Assembly: GCF_000701705.1 (NCBI RefSeq)
Contig: NZ_JNJP01000021.1
Span: forward strand, 1 to 54,306
DNA length: 54,306 nucleotides
Source of the DNA: Bilophila wadsworthia ATCC 49260
Lineage (GTDB): Bacteria; Desulfobacterota; Desulfovibrionia; Desulfovibrionales; Desulfovibrionaceae
Direction: 5' to 3'
Shown piece after piece: positions 52,701 through 54,306 of this stretch (the first letter of the stretch is position 1; each line of letters begins with the position of its first letter). The position numbers and the translations under genes are program-made. Under the pieces are notes generated by a model that had not been told where the DNA came from, searched no databases, and saw nothing but the letters and a program-made list of their open reading frames with translations.

Positions 52701-54172
52701 TCCGGTCTTCCGCCCTTGTCCTCAATGTGAAGACGGACGGCATGGGGACCTCTCCGGCCACAGGGACGCTTTCCCTGCCCTTGAGTTTTTCCGCGTCCGG
52801 CGTGCCGTCCCCGGCGCTGGACAAGCCGTGTTCCGGCAACGTCAACTGGGAGGGCTCGCTGGCGTCGCTGTGGCGGTTCGTGCCGCTCGCCAACTCCAGC
52901 CTCACCGGGCAAGGCTCCCTCAATGCCACGCTGTCCGGCTCGCTGTCCGCTCCCGAGCTTTCCGCGTCGCTCAAGATCGAAAAGGCCGCCTTCGAAGAGA
53001 TCCTTCTCGGCCTCGCCCTGTCCGACATCAACCTTGATGCGTCTCTCCAGTCCGGAGGGATGTCCCGTTTGTCCCTTTCCGCTACGGACGGGCAGGGCGG
53101 CGCGATCAACGTCAACGGAACCGTCGGTCCGCTGGCGTCCGGCCTGCCCCTTTCGCTGCATGGGACGATCAAGGAGCTTGCCCCGCTGCACCGCAACGAT
53201 CTTTCCGTCACCCTTTCGGGCACGGCGGACATCGTCGGGCCGGCGACGTCGCCCGATGTGCGCGCGGCCATCACCGTCAATAAGGGGCAGTTCCAGATCG
53301 TCAGCTCATTCGGCACCAGCATCCCGACGCTGAACGTCGTGGAGGCCGGGCAGGAGGAGAGCACCGCTTCCTCCTCCGGATCCGGGCCGAAACTTGACGT
53401 CAATGTGCTCATCCCGAACCGTTTCTTTGTGCGCGGCAAGGGGCTTGAGAGCGAATGGAAGGGCAACCTTCAGGTTTCCGGACCCGCGACGAATCCCGTG
53501 GTCACGGGGTCCATCAATTCCATCCGGGGGCAGTTCAGCCTGCTTGGCAAGCAGTTTACCCTGAGCCGGGGCGACGTCGAGTTCAGCGGGGCCACGCCGC
53601 CCGATCCGCTGCTCAACGTGCTCGTCACCTACGCGGCGGCGAATATCACCGCCGAAGCGACCGTAAGCGGCCCGGCCTCGTCTCCGACGCTGACCTTGTC
53701 CAGCCAGCCTCCGTTGCCGCAGGACGAAGTGGTGGCGCAGGTGCTGTTCGGGCAGAGCGCATCCAGCCTCGGGCGCATGGAGGCGATCCAGCTTGCCGCC
53801 GAACTCGCGTCGCTGTCGGGGTTCGGTTCCGGCGGCATGGGGGTTCTCGGCGAAGTGCGCGACACGCTCGGTTTCGACGTGCTCCGGTTCGGGAGTATGC
53901 AGAACGGGCCGAAGCAGCAGACGAGCCGCAATGCCGGCCTGTTGCAGCCTCCGGGACAGAACAGCGGGGCCAGCGCACAGGAGGACTCCATCCCATCCCT
54001 TGAGGTGGGCAAGTATGTCATGGACAACGTCTATGTCGGCCTAGAGCAGGGGATGAACGGTGATGCCAGCGGCGTCCGCGTTGAAATCGAGCTTGCCCCC
54101 AACCTTAACCTCGAAGGCGTTTCCACGCCCCAGGGCTCCGAAGTGGGGCTGAACTGGAAGAAGGATTATTGA
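49727..54172 (+). CDS. tamB: TamB translocation/assembly module protein
   Basis: A 1481-residue envelope-spanning protein: an N-terminal membrane anchor (RILGWSLLGLVLVLFFALAGGMAFL, residues about 11-36), a very long beta-rich groove domain with repeated GTL/SGTLDAP-type units, and the conserved C-terminal TamB domain (DUF490), recognised by PDPLLNVLVTY, LSSQPPLPQDEVVAQVLFGQ and EVGKYVMDNVYVGLEQG. It bridges inner membrane and TamA and is thought to carry lipids or help OMP insertion. ATG 49727 overlaps the tamA stop (TGATG), so the pair is translationally coupled. Confidence 0.95.
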   Translation: MTVPPSLRRAGRILGWSLLGLVLVLFFALAGGMAFLRTQPGERWIADTAVSVLKNVGIEAQLGSLEGPLPFSLHLRDVRLADGQGVWLDVPEATLRIGAGALLRGHLLVEELRVLNASMSRVPEFPPADPPPPPSDPLELLRPSFLQPLASDIAGYLKLATVGELRIERFRLGQAVAGIPIEATLEGSGPLTDFRSELESTLYRPQIEKAGGAAEPLLALSGALNLGNEGNWLSDGVKRPQPEERPDAGVGLDLRLAVPRAAGNGGDEAQGAQDAPEQGSLRLLLTLAGARFSVPELMAEVPGGLVTGHGLFFDDAKVGGDLSVLLSDPDVLMRLVAALTGEAQAGLPLASANLEAALSGTLDAPGLVLKASVPGIVLDAAQPDARLDVASSWTLAVRSLLSEPSVTADATVNLGGPFVRKAMSANQAAKNGKDGERSGEVPIRLHVEASETAETLRVKALRVESEWLALAGDASLETATGKLAAALRLDMPSLRRLAQFPPVAALLTDSPFRELAGTVGLKADVRRDDASSPFAGTLSLKLADMRWGLAPLQDTVGETASLGASFSAQPESGSASVSDLTLKAGQISGKGNASTDGKKLDAALSLALSSLKGIAPSLSGPLELKLRASGPLLSPGGELTLASPHLGVETATLEGLRVRLNTPSVGAAGGKGTLDVSATLRDASIKALQAGAPLRFSTEWQFAADRFSLHKTKLDAPGIALSGTLDALPAKRRLDGGFRLAVTDWAALSSLTGVPLDGSAAVANVSFSQAKTQQLAADWSFGALSAGSFFSMRTFKGNLRLDDLFGKQGIGLSASLGNGSASDFRWRSGKIDVSGSLKRLQASVALQGKTSADIGLALDIAGQKAQVERLTFTDRRKRTLVGVRLNRPVNIAFGNGLSVDNLDLSVLPQGTLTALGSLDGRKLALEARLRDVAINMARLFTDVPVPDGLLNAAIALSGTPSQPRGTLDVSLRNIAFPESDMPPAAVDINGTLRSSALVLNVKTDGMGTSPATGTLSLPLSFSASGVPSPALDKPCSGNVNWEGSLASLWRFVPLANSSLTGQGSLNATLSGSLSAPELSASLKIEKAAFEEILLGLALSDINLDASLQSGGMSRLSLSATDGQGGAINVNGTVGPLASGLPLSLHGTIKELAPLHRNDLSVTLSGTADIVGPATSPDVRAAITVNKGQFQIVSSFGTSIPTLNVVEAGQEESTASSSGSGPKLDVNVLIPNRFFVRGKGLESEWKGNLQVSGPATNPVVTGSINSIRGQFSLLGKQFTLSRGDVEFSGATPPDPLLNVLVTYAAANITAEATVSGPASSPTLTLSSQPPLPQDEVVAQVLFGQSASSLGRMEAIQLAAELASLSGFGSGGMGVLGEVRDTLGFDVLRFGSMQNGPKQQTSRNAGLLQPPGQNSGASAQEDSIPSLEVGKYVMDNVYVGLEQGMNGDASGVRVEIELAPNLNLEGVSTPQGSEVGLNWKKDY

Positions 54173-54210
54173 GGACGGAAAAAGAAGAGTGCTTCATCTT
54201 TTAACATATT

Positions 54211-54306
54211 GAAAACTCTGAACAGGGATTCGATAAACACAAAAGTCTTTGAAGAGGAGAGGGTGGGGTTTGGGGAGGGGGAGGAGAGACTTTCTTCAGA
54301 AAGTTT
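54211..54306. repeat. Dispersed module plus purine-rich palindrome, copy 4 (cut by window end)
   Basis: GAAAACTCTGAACAGGGATTCGATA (about 54211-54235), AAAAGTCTTTG, a purine-rich run, then CTTTCT-TC-AGAAAG at 54290-54303; the second arm runs off the window. Same order of parts as at 44841-44944. It lies just after tamB. Confidence 0.8.

Overview
The window is GC-rich and densely coded, and reads as chromosome from a strictly anaerobic deltaproteobacterium of the Desulfovibrionaceae. A Bilophila-like gut or sulfonate-respiring member is my best guess, but it is an inference. Supporting signs are a complete six-subunit Ech-type [NiFe] hydrogenase, a siroheme decarboxylase subunit next to hemL (the alternative heme pathway of sulfate reducers), a bacterioferritin that closely resembles the Desulfovibrio type, a tripartite tricarboxylate transporter, and a probable selenoprotein. 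No rRNA, tRNA, CRISPR array, insertion sequence or prophage was seen.

Layout. 0-25 kb is mostly housekeeping: hypD; an unknown two-helix membrane protein; a siroheme decarboxylase subunit and hemL; an ankyrin protein; a divergent pair (DUF1653 protein / phage-CII-like regulator) separated by a cluster of GAGTACTC palindromes; ispH; a small putative cysteine-peptidase-fold protein; metK with a structured leader; a PHP phosphatase; a ModF-like tandem ABC ATPase; the echABCDEF operon; lnt; prfB with its programmed frameshift; and HU. Right after HU is a gene with an in-frame TGA in a CxxU motif, followed by a SECIS-like hairpin.

25-41 kb is the accessory heart of the window. On the minus strand lie two orphan TauA-like binding proteins, an ADP-forming acyl-CoA ligase pair (SucCD-like), a CoA-acylating aldehyde dehydrogenase, a DASS/SLC13 anion transporter, a TctABC transporter, an amidase, an MFS transporter and a PAS-domain sigma-54 activator. 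Four of the transcription units have a sigma-54 (-24/-12) promoter. Each of these has a pair of 18-bp imperfect palindromes (TGTCT-N8-AGACA type) spaced 30-32 bp apart, about 95-140 bp upstream. I read this as one regulon run by the adjacent activator. The enzymes would turn a carboxylate into its acyl-CoA and then its aldehyde, the logic of sulfoacetate to sulfoacetaldehyde. With the amidase and the carriers this suggests uptake and channelling of organosulfonates into sulfite respiration; the substrate is inferred, not shown.

41-54 kb holds a Dam-type methylase overlapping a PD-(D/E)XK nuclease (a possible compact restriction-modification pair), a NifA-like activator, a small methyltransferase, bacterioferritin, a sodium:alanine symporter, and tamA-tamB for outer-membrane protein assembly.

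Two families of dispersed intergenic palindromes recur between operons: a purine-rich 25-27 bp hairpin closed by CTTTCT-NN-AGAAAG (four copies), and a double GC-rich hairpin (two copies). A separate 19-bp module occurs three times, twice joined to the first family.
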